From an uncultured Ruminococcus sp. (GTDB taxonomy: Bacteria > Bacillota > Clostridia > Oscillospirales > Ruminococcaceae): DNA of 64,000 nucleotides. The translations under genes and the position numbers were made by a program. Below are positions 1 through 9,228 of this stretch, in pieces. The stretch is taken from contig NZ_CAMYUE010000013.1 of NCBI RefSeq assembly GCF_947301925.1, forward strand, positions 1 to 64,000, in the 5' to 3' direction. The notes below the pieces were generated by a model, which did not search any database, was not told the DNA's origin, and saw nothing but the letters and a program-made list of their open reading frames with translations. How positions within the stretch are numbered: the first letter of the stretch is position 1; each line of letters begins with the position of its first letter.

Positions 1-134
1 CCATCGGCGAGGGCATTTTTGTATCCTATGGGACGCGGTTTATTTGACGCTTACTTATCCTCGCCATCGGCGAGGATATTTTTATATCTTATGGGACGCG
101 GTTTATTTGACGCTTACGTTTATTTGACGCTTAC
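1..134. repeat. Direct repeats with IS66-like terminal sequence
   Basis: Two near-identical 54-base copies lie at 1-54 and 64-117 (period 63), and the last 17 bases of the unit (GTTTATTTGACGCTTAC) recur a third time at 118-134. Read on the minus strand each copy begins GTAAGCGTCA, which resembles the GTAAGCG start of IS66-family terminal repeats. A perfect 7-bp hairpin, CCTCGCC/GGCGAGG, at 59-75 joins the copies. Together with the IS66 transposase relic at 227-410 this suggests the scarred end of an insertion sequence. The repeat continues off the left edge, so the full unit count is unknown. Confidence 0.75.
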
Positions 135-143
135 CTTACATTA

Positions 144-191
144 AAACCTCCGAAGTAGTGTCTCTTCTATTATACACTACTTCAGAGGTTT
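144..191. repeat. 18-bp inverted repeat, possible terminator
   Basis: Arms AAACCTC-C-GAAGTAGTGT (144-161) and ACACTACTTC-A-GAGGTTT (174-191) pair with one mismatch around a 12-base loop. It lies just downstream, in transposase sense, of the IS66 relic. It could be that element's transcription terminator or part of its end; the poor U-tract makes terminator function uncertain. Confidence 0.55.
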
Positions 192-226
192 ACACAAATT
201 TTAGGATAGACTCGGATTACTATTAC

Positions 227-410
227 TCATAATGCTTTACAGATTTTCTGCACAGATTCATTCCAGGACAGAAGCTCTTCAAGTATATCCGGATTTGTCA
301 GGAACTTTATGCTTGGCAATATAGTTATAAGCAACCAAAATACTTGAAAACATCAAGACTATTAGCCATGGCAGTTTCTACTATGCTGTAGATAGAAAAG
401 TCGATGATCT
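227..410 (-). pseudogene. IS66-family transposase (TnpC) C-terminal remnant
   Basis: Reverse-strand translation near 345-410 gives the segment IYSIVETAMANSLDVFKYF, the well-conserved C-terminal helix region of IS66 TnpC proteins. A one-base frame change near 325-345 is followed by TNPDILEELLSWNESVQ and a stop at 227-229, again as in IS66 C-termini. The rest of the gene is missing. This is a dead relic marking old transposition beside the polysaccharide locus. The frameshift and the short length exclude a working protein. Confidence 0.8.
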
Positions 411-475
411 TCTGTACTCAGTACCATGCAGAAGGCTGGTATCTGTATACAATCAAACAACTTCATAGTATGATT

Positions 476-1690
476 CTATTGTTTATTATCTTTTGTTCTA
501 ATCCCTAGTTCTCTATCATATTTATTGTTGTCTTTAACATATCTTATCTGTTCTTTAAATTCACCTGTTTTTATAATACTGACTATCCCTCTGACCACTA
601 TCCTAAACACCCCATATATAAATGCAAAAGGCTTTAACACAGGGTATTTTTTGCTTAGCTTCCATGTGTCCATACCATACTCTTGAAAGCATGTGTAGAA
701 TCCCTGATGTTTTATGTTTCCAATTACTGATCTGATGCTATCCCCCGATTTTTCTGAAGAAGATACTTGCTTTATTCCAAAGTTACCATATGTTAAAAGG
801 TTTTCTAACAATTTATCAACAATTTCTTCTTCAGCAGAATCATTTCGTTTATTTTTTCTAATTGCTCCAGTCGATATTAATGATTCAGAAAGTCCCAAAT
901 ACTTCTCGCACATTCTTGTAACATTGACAGCAAGCTTTAATAATCCAATTTCCTTTGCAATGGATATAAATTCTATCTTACTCTCTTCTTTCCTCATTAC
1001 AGAGTAACAATACATCTCCCAGTCTATAATCTGTCGTAATCCAAGATTATCTCTTTTTAAATGTTGATTAATATGTCCCAGAAGTACTAAACCATTTTCT
1101 ACTTCGGGTAGTACAGGAAAACTATAGCCATTTAACTTTCTGCATTCTCTCTTGTCAATTGCTTTTTCAAGGATATCATCAATATCAAAACCAGCTGAAC
1201 TAAAATGATGATGTAATTCAAACTCAATCCCGTTTTTGGAATAACCTAGATGGCGATCACCTTTTTTTAGTCGTCCATCTTCACCTTTTCCTTCAATGCA
1301 TACATATCCGTTTGATTCCATAAGTCCAATTGCATCGTCAAATTGGTCTTGTCGAACCAAAAAATCCACATCACCCATGGATCTCAAATATGGCTTTGGG
1401 TAATACATTGCTGCTGTACAGCCTTTAAGAATAACACATGAAATATTATTTGCTTCAAGGAGTTTCAGAAGCTTATCTTGTTCATGCAAAAGTCGCATAT
1501 AGTAGGCTATACCTTGATCACTGCTTTCATCATGCACAGGTATCACTGGGCTAATCAAGCCTATAACTGCTTGAGCTTTAGCTTCTTTTATCACGGAGTC
1601 CCAATCAGTATCATCTGGGTAGGTTGGTTTAAAATTAAATAATGATGCCTTAATTGCTTCGAGAAGAACCTGTTGTGAACGATCTATCAA
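476..1690 (-). CDS. Nucleotidyltransferase-fold family protein
   Basis: A 404-residue protein of the uncharacterised nucleotidyltransferase group (Pfam NTP_transf_5) often found in capsule and peptide-modification loci. The diagnostic stretch, near residues 88-118, is ILKGCTAAMYYP followed by SMGDVDFLV, where the two Asp residues match the metal-binding DxD-type site of the Pol-beta fold. The likely start is TTG at 1690, behind an AGGGGGG ribosome site. It is the last gene of the polysaccharide operon, 54 bases after the methyltransferase. Family membership suggests transfer of a nucleotide or sugar-phosphate-like group, but its substrate cannot be read from the sequence. Confidence 0.75.
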   Translation of the reverse strand: MIDRSQQVLLEAIKASLFNFKPTYPDDTDWDSVIKEAKAQAVIGLISPVIPVHDESSDQGIAYYMRLLHEQDKLLKLLEANNISCVILKGCTAAMYYPKPYLRSMGDVDFLVRQDQFDDAIGLMESNGYVCIEGKGEDGRLKKGDRHLGYSKNGIEFELHHHFSSAGFDIDDILEKAIDKRECRKLNGYSFPVLPEVENGLVLLGHINQHLKRDNLGLRQIIDWEMYCYSVMRKEESKIEFISIAKEIGLLKLAVNVTRMCEKYLGLSESLISTGAIRKNKRNDSAEEEIVDKLLENLLTYGNFGIKQVSSSEKSGDSIRSVIGNIKHQGFYTCFQEYGMDTWKLSKKYPVLKPFAFIYGVFRIVVRGIVSIIKTGEFKEQIRYVKDNNKYDRELGIRTKDNKQ

Positions 1691-1743
1691 AAGTTATTCC
1701 CCCCTTTTATCATGAATATCAGGTAATGTCTCATTATTAATTC

Positions 1744-2586
1744 TCACCCACCCTTCTGTTTCTTACACAGAAACAGATAATTCACATCGTAGTCAGCAGG
1801 GCCGACCACAGGCATGATACGCTTGTCCATTCGACTTCCATCGATTATGTCTACATTAAACCCAGCTTGTATGAGGACATCCTTGCTATCTGCACCGAAG
1901 ATTCGCAAATGATCAGCTTGTCCGTATAGCTCAAGCCGTTTCTTCTTATTCTTTTCTGTGTGTTCAGTTTCCTCAATAATAGTTTGAAGAGAAGCTAGAA
2001 TTGGGAACGAGATGATAAGCTTCCCCCCCGGTTTCAAAATGCGATAGAGCTCGTTAAGAGCTTGTTTATACTCATCAACATGCTCCAGAACATGATTACA
2101 GATTATCCAGTCCCATGAATTATCAGGCTGAACTATATTACATAAGTCAAGTTTTAAATTGGCGGTAGCAAAGAAGTCAGCAGTGGTAATACTAATCCGA
2201 TTCCGCTTCATCCACGTCCATAACCCTGACTCACATGCAAAGTAGAGAATCCTCTTGTTTTTCAGTTCGCCTTTGTGCTTATTGAAATATGTAGCGAGGA
2301 TACGGTGCCTTGGGATTGCACCGCAGATTGGGCATACTACTTCCTGCTTGATTCCTTTGTAGCGTTTAGGATTGTAGACGTTTGGCATCCTTGTAAAGTA
2401 TCCTGATTCAAAACTCCGAAGCCGATTATCACAACAAGGGCAATAGCATACTGCCTTAGATGGGTTCAGTTTAGCATCTATCAGACATTTCTTGATTTTC
2501 AAAGATTTCTTGCACTTTGCATACAGCGTATAGCCTTTGAGGAGAACTGTCATCATAGGCTTGGGTATATGCTGTTTTATAGACAT
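1744..2586 (-). CDS. SAM-dependent methyltransferase with N-terminal zinc-ribbon-like cysteines
   Basis: A class I methyltransferase, about 280 residues. The N-terminal third carries paired cysteines (CYCPCCDNR and later VCPICGAIPRHR), suggesting a metal-bound ribbon. Next come the FACESGLW loop, probably the SAM site, and CNHVLEHVDEYKQALNELYR followed by KPGGKLIIS, the standard motifs of a Methyltransf_11 domain. The reading frame opens at 2595, but AAAGGAG is correctly spaced for the second ATG at 2586. It follows the flippase by 15-30 bases in the same operon. It may methylate a sugar of the polymer or a lipid-linked intermediate; the acceptor is unknown. Confidence 0.8.
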   Translation of the reverse strand: MSIKQHIPKPMMTVLLKGYTLYAKCKKSLKIKKCLIDAKLNPSKAVCYCPCCDNRLRSFESGYFTRMPNVYNPKRYKGIKQEVVCPICGAIPRHRILATYFNKHKGELKNKRILYFACESGLWTWMKRNRISITTADFFATANLKLDLCNIVQPDNSWDWIICNHVLEHVDEYKQALNELYRILKPGGKLIISFPILASLQTIIEETEHTEKNKKKRLELYGQADHLRIFGADSKDVLIQAGFNVDIIDGSRMDKRIMPVVGPADYDVNYLFLCKKQKGG

Positions 2587-2601
2587 AGCTATCATTCTCC
2601 T

Positions 2602-4116
2602 TTAATGACTTTTCACTATTCGTCTTACTATCGCCATACTGTTCTTCCAACGGCTACATGGTAGATATAGAATGTAGAACATGATATTTGGTATGATAAT
2701 ACAGATTAATGCCTTAATGAAGATGTTATCAATTGCTCGGCAAATCATATAAGAAGCAGTTGTAACTACACCAGCTACTAAAAGATAATAGAATTGCTGC
2801 TTGTAAAACTGCATTATGCTCTCGTTCTTAAAATAGTTCTTGAAAAGCACTGAATTACAAATCAAGTAGTTACAGAAGAAAATGGTCAGAATCGTAGCAA
2901 TTAACACGCCTGAAATTCCGAAAAATTTACCAAGTACTATGTTAAGAGCCAGATTTCCAATTGCCTCAATTAAATATGCCCACTTCAGTTTCCACCAGAA
3001 TGCATTTCCGAGGATATACTGATTTCGCATATGAGTCATATTGATGAAGTAGAAGTAGACAACAAACAGTAACATATCACGTTCATTTAACATCAGATCT
3101 TGTCCAACCCACAACTTCATGAAAGGCTGATAGAGACAAGCCAACGCTACTGCACACCAGCCGAAGATCCAGGAATATAGGAAAGAGAAATCCAACAGAT
3201 TCTCGTAGTTATCTTCCTCACTTCTAACAGCTATGCTGTTGCCCACACTTGCTTGCATGGAACTACTGAAAACACCTGTAATTGAAAAGACAGCGGTATA
3301 TATCATAAAGTAGTTGCCATAGATAGCTGTTGCTACTAAGCCCAACGTACTACTGATTATAAGATTATCAAAAGCATTGCGGCTGACATTAGATAAGCGA
3401 TTGATCATTACCCCCGTCAGCTCTTTCTTCATTGAGCTTGGCAGCTTGGTAGTATGCTTGACATTCTGAAGATAAGGATACCGTTTCTGAACAGCTCGGT
3501 TCACCAACAGATTTGTAGTCACAGTTCCCAAGACTAGAACTATCACATAGAAATAGTAGTTCTTGAATATCAGGAGCGCCAAGAATTGCAATATGTTGAT
3601 AGCTATCTTGATACCAGTATTGACATTAGATATTATATCCTTTCTTTGATCCGCTATCAACAACACTTCCTTGTAAGCAAACAGGAAATAGCTGATACCA
3701 GAGTTTAAGAGATATATCAGAAATAGAATGTAGATGTTAATGATGTCTGGATAGCTGCCATGGATAAGGTGCGTGAGGAACGGCGTAGCCATTAACCCAC
3801 CACATATTATCACGCTGCCAACTATATGATAGACCTTGCGCATCCATGCCAAGATTTGGTTGATTACGTCAGTATTGTTCTGGGCTATAGGTTCATAGAG
3901 GTAATAGACTATCACCATATTAAAACCAAACTCAGCTAGGCTCAGCACTTGAAGGATCGATCCAAATAGACCAGATAAGCCAGTGAATTCTGAACCAAGA
4001 GTGTAGATGATGATGGTTCTGTTTATGAAAGGAAGAATAGTAGTAATAAATAAGTTGAGTGAACTACTAAGAAGGTTGCGCTTTGTATTATGAATTCTAG
4101 ATTCGTTATTATTCAT
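2602..4116 (-). CDS. Polysaccharide flippase (Wzx-like, MATE/MOP superfamily)
   Basis: A roughly 504-residue protein with about 12-14 hydrophobic segments, beginning with LLSSSLNLFITTILPFINRT and TLGSEFTGLSGLFGSILQ. The second motif is typical of Wzx/RfbX exporters that turn undecaprenyl-linked repeat units across the membrane. AGGTG is placed correctly for ATG at 4116, while GTG at 4125 is the alternative. The start overlaps the end of the upstream glycosyltransferase, consistent with translational coupling. This is one of two flippases in the cluster, the other being at 6465-7979. Confidence 0.88.
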   Translation of the reverse strand: MNNNESRIHNTKRNLLSSSLNLFITTILPFINRTIIIYTLGSEFTGLSGLFGSILQVLSLAEFGFNMVIVYYLYEPIAQNNTDVINQILAWMRKVYHIVGSVIICGGLMATPFLTHLIHGSYPDIINIYILFLIYLLNSGISYFLFAYKEVLLIADQRKDIISNVNTGIKIAINILQFLALLIFKNYYFYVIVLVLGTVTTNLLVNRAVQKRYPYLQNVKHTTKLPSSMKKELTGVMINRLSNVSRNAFDNLIISSTLGLVATAIYGNYFMIYTAVFSITGVFSSSMQASVGNSIAVRSEEDNYENLLDFSFLYSWIFGWCAVALACLYQPFMKLWVGQDLMLNERDMLLFVVYFYFINMTHMRNQYILGNAFWWKLKWAYLIEAIGNLALNIVLGKFFGISGVLIATILTIFFCNYLICNSVLFKNYFKNESIMQFYKQQFYYLLVAGVVTTASYMICRAIDNIFIKALICIIIPNIMFYILYLPCSRWKNSMAIVRRIVKSH

Positions 4117-5170
4117 GGCGATCACCTATGCCGTCATGAACATTATGCTTCTTAATTGTTCTAATTAATGCCCCTATAGGCCAATAACATTTAAGTATAG
4201 AAAAACAAACGATCGGATTTATCTTGAACGAATAATATAATACTTTTGTTTTCAACGTACATCTCTTAATATATGTACCACCTTTATTAATTTCATGATT
4301 TAAAAGTAATTTGACTTTCTTACTATCTCTATTAAAAAGAACATCTAAATACATTGAGATATATGACATTAAGCACTCATCTTTAAACCTGATTATTTGG
4401 TTGGTCGTAAACACACCAGGAATGTGTTTTGATATAAAATCGGCTCTAACAACTCTTGAATATAAAAAATCGGAGATGTTTTTTTTCGTTGGTGTTGTGG
4501 TAATGCTTAATGGGCGTTTTCGATAATACAATAATGGACGTTTAATCGTCATAATCGAATTAGACTTTTCAAATACAACAGGAATGAGAATTGCGTCTTC
4601 GTAGTTAATGCCTACAGGAAAACGTAAATCATTAAATAGATCTGACTTATATATTTTATTCCATACAGAATGGTTTATCTTATGATCTGCTATTCTCTGC
4701 AATGCCTCGCTCGAAGTATAAATGCCGTTTTCTAATCGATAGATGTCCTTCTTACAATTACCACTCATCCTTTTCGTTGTATAACAGGTATAATATTCAC
4801 ACACCACAATATCTACGCCATCTTTTATCATAGCTTGAACCATTATTTGAAAGAAATCTAATTTAAGGGCGTCATCAGAATCAAGGAAAGCTACAATATC
4901 ACCACTCATAATATCTAACCCCGCATTACGTGCAGCACTTAACCCGCCATTCACCTGATGTATTACTCGTATTCTTTGATCTTTTTTTTTATATGCATCA
5001 CATATCTGACCTGAATCATCAGTTGAACCATCATCAACTATAATTATCTCTAAATTCTTATAGGTTTGATTAACCACACTGTCTAAACACTCGCACAAAT
5101 ATGATGCAACATTATAAACAGGAATTATAATGCTTATCAATGGTTTAAAAACAATTTGATTTAAAGTCAC
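4109..5170 (-). CDS. Glycosyltransferase family 2
   Basis: A GT-A type family 2 glycosyltransferase of 353 residues. The N-terminus reads LISIIIPVYNVASYL, followed by EIIIVDDGSTDDSG and the nucleotide-metal motif VAFLDSDDAL near residue 95. It transfers a sugar from an NDP donor to the growing lipid-linked repeat unit on the cytoplasmic face. The apparent start is GTG at 5170 with no clear ribosome site, so the N-terminus is uncertain by a few codons. A 116-base gap separates it from wecB upstream, one of the larger gaps in this operon. Donor and acceptor are not predictable. Confidence 0.88.
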   Translation of the reverse strand: MTLNQIVFKPLISIIIPVYNVASYLCECLDSVVNQTYKNLEIIIVDDGSTDDSGQICDAYKKKDQRIRVIHQVNGGLSAARNAGLDIMSGDIVAFLDSDDALKLDFFQIMVQAMIKDGVDIVVCEYYTCYTTKRMSGNCKKDIYRLENGIYTSSEALQRIADHKINHSVWNKIYKSDLFNDLRFPVGINYEDAILIPVVFEKSNSIMTIKRPLLYYRKRPLSITTTPTKKNISDFLYSRVVRADFISKHIPGVFTTNQIIRFKDECLMSYISMYLDVLFNRDSKKVKLLLNHEINKGGTYIKRCTLKTKVLYYSFKINPIVCFSILKCYWPIGALIRTIKKHNVHDGIGDRHE

Positions 5171-5286
5171 ATTAAAACTAATAATTACACCTTCTCAAAG
5201 AATGAATCAAGAAAAACCAAATAACACAATTCAATTATCCGCAACACTATTAAAATTCTGATATTGTAACGCGAATAGCAGTATCA

Positions 5287-6405
5287 TCACATTGCACTCC
5301 AAGGACAATATTCTTTTTCTTCAAGAACATCTGCGATTCGCTCACAAGCATGTCCATCGCCATAAGGATTACAAGCATGTGACATTTTGTTATATGCTTC
5401 TTCGTTTTCAAGAAGCTCTTTAAATGCCTTATAGATAACTTCTTCGTCAGTTCCAACAAGCCGTAAAGTACCGGCATCAACACCCTCTGGTCTTTCAGTT
5501 GTATCTCTCATAACCAAAACAGGGACACCGTAAGAAGGACATTCTTCCTGAACTCCGCCAGAATCAGTTAAACAAAGGAAACTCCTTGCCTCAAAGTTAT
5601 GACAATCAAAAACCTCTATAGGCTCGATGATATGAATTCTATCACAGTCACCTAGCTCTTCATTAGCAGCTTGACGAACCACAGGATTCATATGAATCGG
5701 ATACACCGCCTTACAATCAGGATGTTCATCAAGAACTCTTCTGATGGCTCTAAACATATGATGCATCGGCTCTCCGAGGTTTTCTCTTCTATGAGCAGTG
5801 ATGAAAATGAGCTTTGAATCACCAACCCACTCAAGTTCTGGATGTGTGTATTCTTCTTTAACAGTATGTTGCATAGCATCAATAACCGTATTACCAGTTA
5901 TATAGATACTTTCAGGATTTTTACCTTCTGCAAGTAAATTATCTGCTGCAAGCTGGGTGGGCGCAAAGTTATACTGACTTACTATTCCAACAGCCTGACG
6001 ATTAAACTCTTCCGGATAAGGAGAATATATATTATATGTACGAAGTCCTGCTTCCACATGACCAACAGGAATCTGTAAGTAAAAACATGCGAGAGCTGTT
6101 ACGAATGTTGTTGAAGTATCACCGTGGACGAGAACCACATCTGGCTTCTCCTTCTCCAGAACCGCTTTAATACTGTTGAGAATATTAGTTGTGATGTCAA
6201 ACAGCGTTTGTCTGTCCTTCATAATATTTAGGTCATAATCTGGAACGACGTTGAAAGTAGAAAGAACCTGATCAAGCATCTGACGATGCTGGGCTGTGAC
6301 GCAAACAACGACTTCCAGTCCATCCCTCTTTTTCATTTCGTTGACCAACGGGCATATCTTGATTGCTTCTGGACGGGTACCGAATACGGTCATTATTTTT
6401 TTCAT
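5287..6405 (-). CDS. wecB: UDP-N-acetylglucosamine 2-epimerase (non-hydrolysing)
   Basis: A 372-residue enzyme of the WecB/MnaA family that interconverts UDP-GlcNAc and UDP-ManNAc in the cytoplasm. It opens with MKKIMTVFGTRPEAIK, then VHGDTSTTF, GHVEAGLRTYN, the catalytic-region motif ITAHRRENLGEPM near residue 208, and LTDSGGVQEECPSYGVPVL, all hallmark blocks. Length is normal. AGGTAGGAAC precedes ATG 6405. It implies a ManNAc-derived residue in the polymer, although no ManNAc dehydrogenase appears in the cluster itself. Confidence 0.95.
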   Translation of the reverse strand: MKKIMTVFGTRPEAIKICPLVNEMKKRDGLEVVVCVTAQHRQMLDQVLSTFNVVPDYDLNIMKDRQTLFDITTNILNSIKAVLEKEKPDVVLVHGDTSTTFVTALACFYLQIPVGHVEAGLRTYNIYSPYPEEFNRQAVGIVSQYNFAPTQLAADNLLAEGKNPESIYITGNTVIDAMQHTVKEEYTHPELEWVGDSKLIFITAHRRENLGEPMHHMFRAIRRVLDEHPDCKAVYPIHMNPVVRQAANEELGDCDRIHIIEPIEVFDCHNFEARSFLCLTDSGGVQEECPSYGVPVLVMRDTTERPEGVDAGTLRLVGTDEEVIYKAFKELLENEEAYNKMSHACNPYGDGHACERIADVLEEKEYCPWSAM

Positions 6406-6464
6406 AAGTTCCTACCTTTCACCTACATATGAGTCTATCAACGATTATTTAATAATAGCTGGAA

Positions 6465-7979
6465 TCAAGCGTTTGTGCGTTTTGATAGTATTCCTCTTGC
6501 TTTATTTAAAACAGTCATTGTTGCGCCTCTAAAGAACACAATATCATTTATGCTTACCAAAACAGCAAGAATTATAACTGTCCTTATAGAAATCAGAATC
6601 CAATCTAAATAATTGGAATACTTAACAGAAGGTAACACATTGTGAATAAAAACTGTGAGTAATATTATTATTCCTGAACTTCCGATGCTTTTTACAACTT
6701 TGAACCAAGACCTTTTTACAATATGCTGGCACATATATATCGAAAACTGTATGGTTCTAAACAATGTGGCGAACAATGTACCTATTGCCACACCAATCAG
6801 GCCAAACTTAAACACACACACGACAGATATTAATACATTCATACCTGCTTCGAAGTATGCTCCAACCTTTGTTTGTTTAAAGTGACCTGCTGCCTCAACA
6901 AGGTTCTGATAAGGAATACGAATGCAATTAAAGAATCCAGCAATAGTAATCAACACAGCAAAAAAAGGTTGAATATAGCTAGCATCAGTAACTCCTTTAG
7001 TATATAATGAAATGAAAGGAACGATCATTATCAATGTAGTACCGAAAAGAATTGTTGATACAGAAGCGGTCATAGTTTCAAAGGCATCAAAGTTTTCCTG
7101 AAGTAACCGTCCCTCCTTTTTGGCAATCATATCTCCAAATGCAGCAGCAACACTCTGTATTGAATTTTTAACAACGATAGTAATACCATTAATTACTAAA
7201 TAATATACAGAATAGATTGAAACATCTTTCAATGTTGCAAACCAAGTCAGAACCATTATATCTGTGTTTGTGTTCACAAAAAAAGCTACTTGGTGAGCAA
7301 ATGCATCCCACCTTTGTGAGATTGCGTCATTATCTGGTTCAACATTTTTGACAATACGGAATTTGTGCTTTGCGTACAGATTTATAGCTATAGGATTGAG
7401 AGCAAATATTAATGCACTTCCTAACTTCACAACATGAATTCCAGCTCCAGCATAAATCAAAATGGAAGCCACTATTGTATTTAATATGGTTGTAAATATC
7501 TGGATTAAAGAAACAACGCCATTTCTTTGAGCGGCAAGTAGCAGCAAATGATATGTGAGTCCAAACTGATATTGAGCGAATGTAGATAATCCAATTATAA
7601 TAACCAGAGAGAAAGAAAAGAACCATTTAAATTCTTTATTTACAAATGCAGGATATACACATGCAAACGCAACTAATGCTACCAAGAAAATCAAAGCCAC
7701 CTTATGCAAGAATTTCTCAGTGGCTTTGACAACTCTGCTAACTTGAACAGTGTCTCCTTCCGCAAGTGGTTTATAAAGTGCAGCTTTTGTGACTCCTCCA
7801 ATTCCTGCTCGTAAAAGTGACACTGCACTAAGGAATTGGGATATTGAATTCGTAATTCCATTATAATCCGAACCGAAAGCACCCAAAATTAATCGTGGTA
7901 GAATCATACCACATGCTAATGCTACAGCTTCATAGAGTAGACCATATATAGTATTTATTAGCGCTCTCTTACTCCTCAT
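6465..7979 (-). CDS. Second polysaccharide flippase-like membrane protein
   Basis: A 504-residue polytopic membrane protein of the MOP/Wzx superfamily. The N-terminus (INTIYGLLYEAVALACGMILPRLIL) and the segment GSDYNGITNSISQFLS match the conserved first helices of lipid-linked oligosaccharide flippases. GAGGGAGAATA supports the ATG at 7979. The closest neighbours are wecB downstream and the ferredoxin-domain protein upstream. Having two flippases in one operon may mean two repeat-unit types, or that one copy came from a merged cluster. Confidence 0.85.
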   Translation of the reverse strand: MRSKRALINTIYGLLYEAVALACGMILPRLILGAFGSDYNGITNSISQFLSAVSLLRAGIGGVTKAALYKPLAEGDTVQVSRVVKATEKFLHKVALIFLVALVAFACVYPAFVNKEFKWFFSFSLVIIIGLSTFAQYQFGLTYHLLLLAAQRNGVVSLIQIFTTILNTIVASILIYAGAGIHVVKLGSALIFALNPIAINLYAKHKFRIVKNVEPDNDAISQRWDAFAHQVAFFVNTNTDIMVLTWFATLKDVSIYSVYYLVINGITIVVKNSIQSVAAAFGDMIAKKEGRLLQENFDAFETMTASVSTILFGTTLIMIVPFISLYTKGVTDASYIQPFFAVLITIAGFFNCIRIPYQNLVEAAGHFKQTKVGAYFEAGMNVLISVVCVFKFGLIGVAIGTLFATLFRTIQFSIYMCQHIVKRSWFKVVKSIGSSGIIILLTVFIHNVLPSVKYSNYLDWILISIRTVIILAVLVSINDIVFFRGATMTVLNKARGILSKRTNA

Positions 7980-8031
7980 TATTCTCCCTCACTCTTTTTG
8001 TGCCTGTGTAATCAAAAAAGAACAATTATTA

Positions 8032-9228
8032 CTAATCATGTGGTCTTGTAGAAGGTAAAAAAAACCTTTTAACCTTTACTGCAAATTTCAACATGGATGC
8101 TTTAATACTCCGTTCAATGTTCGATTTAATAACAAAGCGCAGCCTTGATGCAGATATTAAGCCTTTCTCAACAAAAAACTTTTCAAATTCTTCATGTTTT
8201 GCTGGCGCAGGAATCGCTCTTGTAATTGCACCGTTTCCGATGGCATTTCTTCTAGGGATTTCAATAATATAAAACCCCACACTATCCAATTCCGCAAGAA
8301 GCTGTTCGCCTTTTTCGTTATGAACTAAGGCAGAAGAAACACCGTGTTCATTGTATCCATTCATTCCTTTTTCAACATAATGGTAATCACCAATCATGAG
8401 ATCACCAACTAGATGATTTCCTTTTATTTTACAGGTATAACACGAGGGTCTCTTCATATATCTAAAAGCAGCTCCATATGCAGACTTATGAAACTCTTCA
8501 TAATGCTCTGTGCCGTTCTCATATTTGGCATGTATGTAAAAAGGTTTCCAGGCACCATTCTTTTTTGCTCTCGTAGAAAAGAAGATCATTCTGCCTTTTT
8601 TTTCAAGTTCAGTAATGAATTGCCTATGAACTTTTAGAGATGTAGGACCATGGCATATCAATTCTAATAGGTATAGCGCAGAATGATACTTCGTAGGTAC
8701 AATACTCTTTACTGCAAGCACATCGCAGGGCAATCCAATAAAGAGAACTTTTGAACCTCCTTGTAAATCTGCGATTACCTTTTTATATATGCCCTCCTTT
8801 ATAGACTGAGAATACTTTGAAGTCTTCAGTTTTTCTAAATCTAGAATATCTGTAACCCTTTTATATTCGATTGTATTCCAATCGTCAGAATATGCACATC
8901 CATATACAATTCCATGAGATTGAATGAACTTCTTAGAAATAGCTGTAGCAAGTCCACCAGAAGCGCACGAAATTAGTTCTTTATTATCCTTAAAATATCC
9001 TGCGTAAAAGGACTTGAATTCAGAGTCAATCTGAAGCAGATTCTTCTCAGGACAAACTTTTAAGCACCTTTTGCAATCAATGCATTCAGCATGTTCCTTA
9101 ATTCGAGGATACAGAAATCCGGATGCATCTTCTTGCATGATCAAAACCGACTTTGGACAAATATCAACACATGCACTGCATCCACAGCATTCAGATCTAT
9201 CTTGAAATAAAACCTCTTGCAATATCAT
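8032..9228 (-). CDS. F420H2-dehydrogenase beta-subunit-like iron-sulfur protein
   Basis: A roughly 398-residue protein with two 4Fe-4S clusters at its N-terminus (CCGCSACVDICPKSV and CIDCKRCLKVCPEKN) followed by the coenzyme F420 hydrogenase/dehydrogenase beta-subunit N- and C-terminal domains (for example CASGGLATAIS and LPCDVLAVKSI). Such proteins commonly sit beside polysaccharide pyruvyl transferases in polysaccharide loci, as here. The start at 9228 is supported by AGGTGA and gives a TAATG stop/start overlap with the upstream pyruvyltransferase, indicating coupled translation. It probably carries out a redox step on a sugar or donor; the real substrate is unknown and F420 use is unlikely in this organism. 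Confidence 0.85.
   Translation of the reverse strand: MILQEVLFQDRSECCGCSACVDICPKSVLIMQEDASGFLYPRIKEHAECIDCKRCLKVCPEKNLLQIDSEFKSFYAGYFKDNKELISCASGGLATAISKKFIQSHGIVYGCAYSDDWNTIEYKRVTDILDLEKLKTSKYSQSIKEGIYKKVIADLQGGSKVLFIGLPCDVLAVKSIVPTKYHSALYLLELICHGPTSLKVHRQFITELEKKGRMIFFSTRAKKNGAWKPFYIHAKYENGTEHYEEFHKSAYGAAFRYMKRPSCYTCKIKGNHLVGDLMIGDYHYVEKGMNGYNEHGVSSALVHNEKGEQLLAELDSVGFYIIEIPRRNAIGNGAITRAIPAPAKHEEFEKFFVEKGLISASRLRFVIKSNIERSIKASMLKFAVKVKRFFLPSTRPHD

Noticed and set aside
1..134. CRISPR array
   Set aside because: Only two to three repeat copies, nearly identical spacers between them, and no cas genes; the units fit insertion-sequence ends better.
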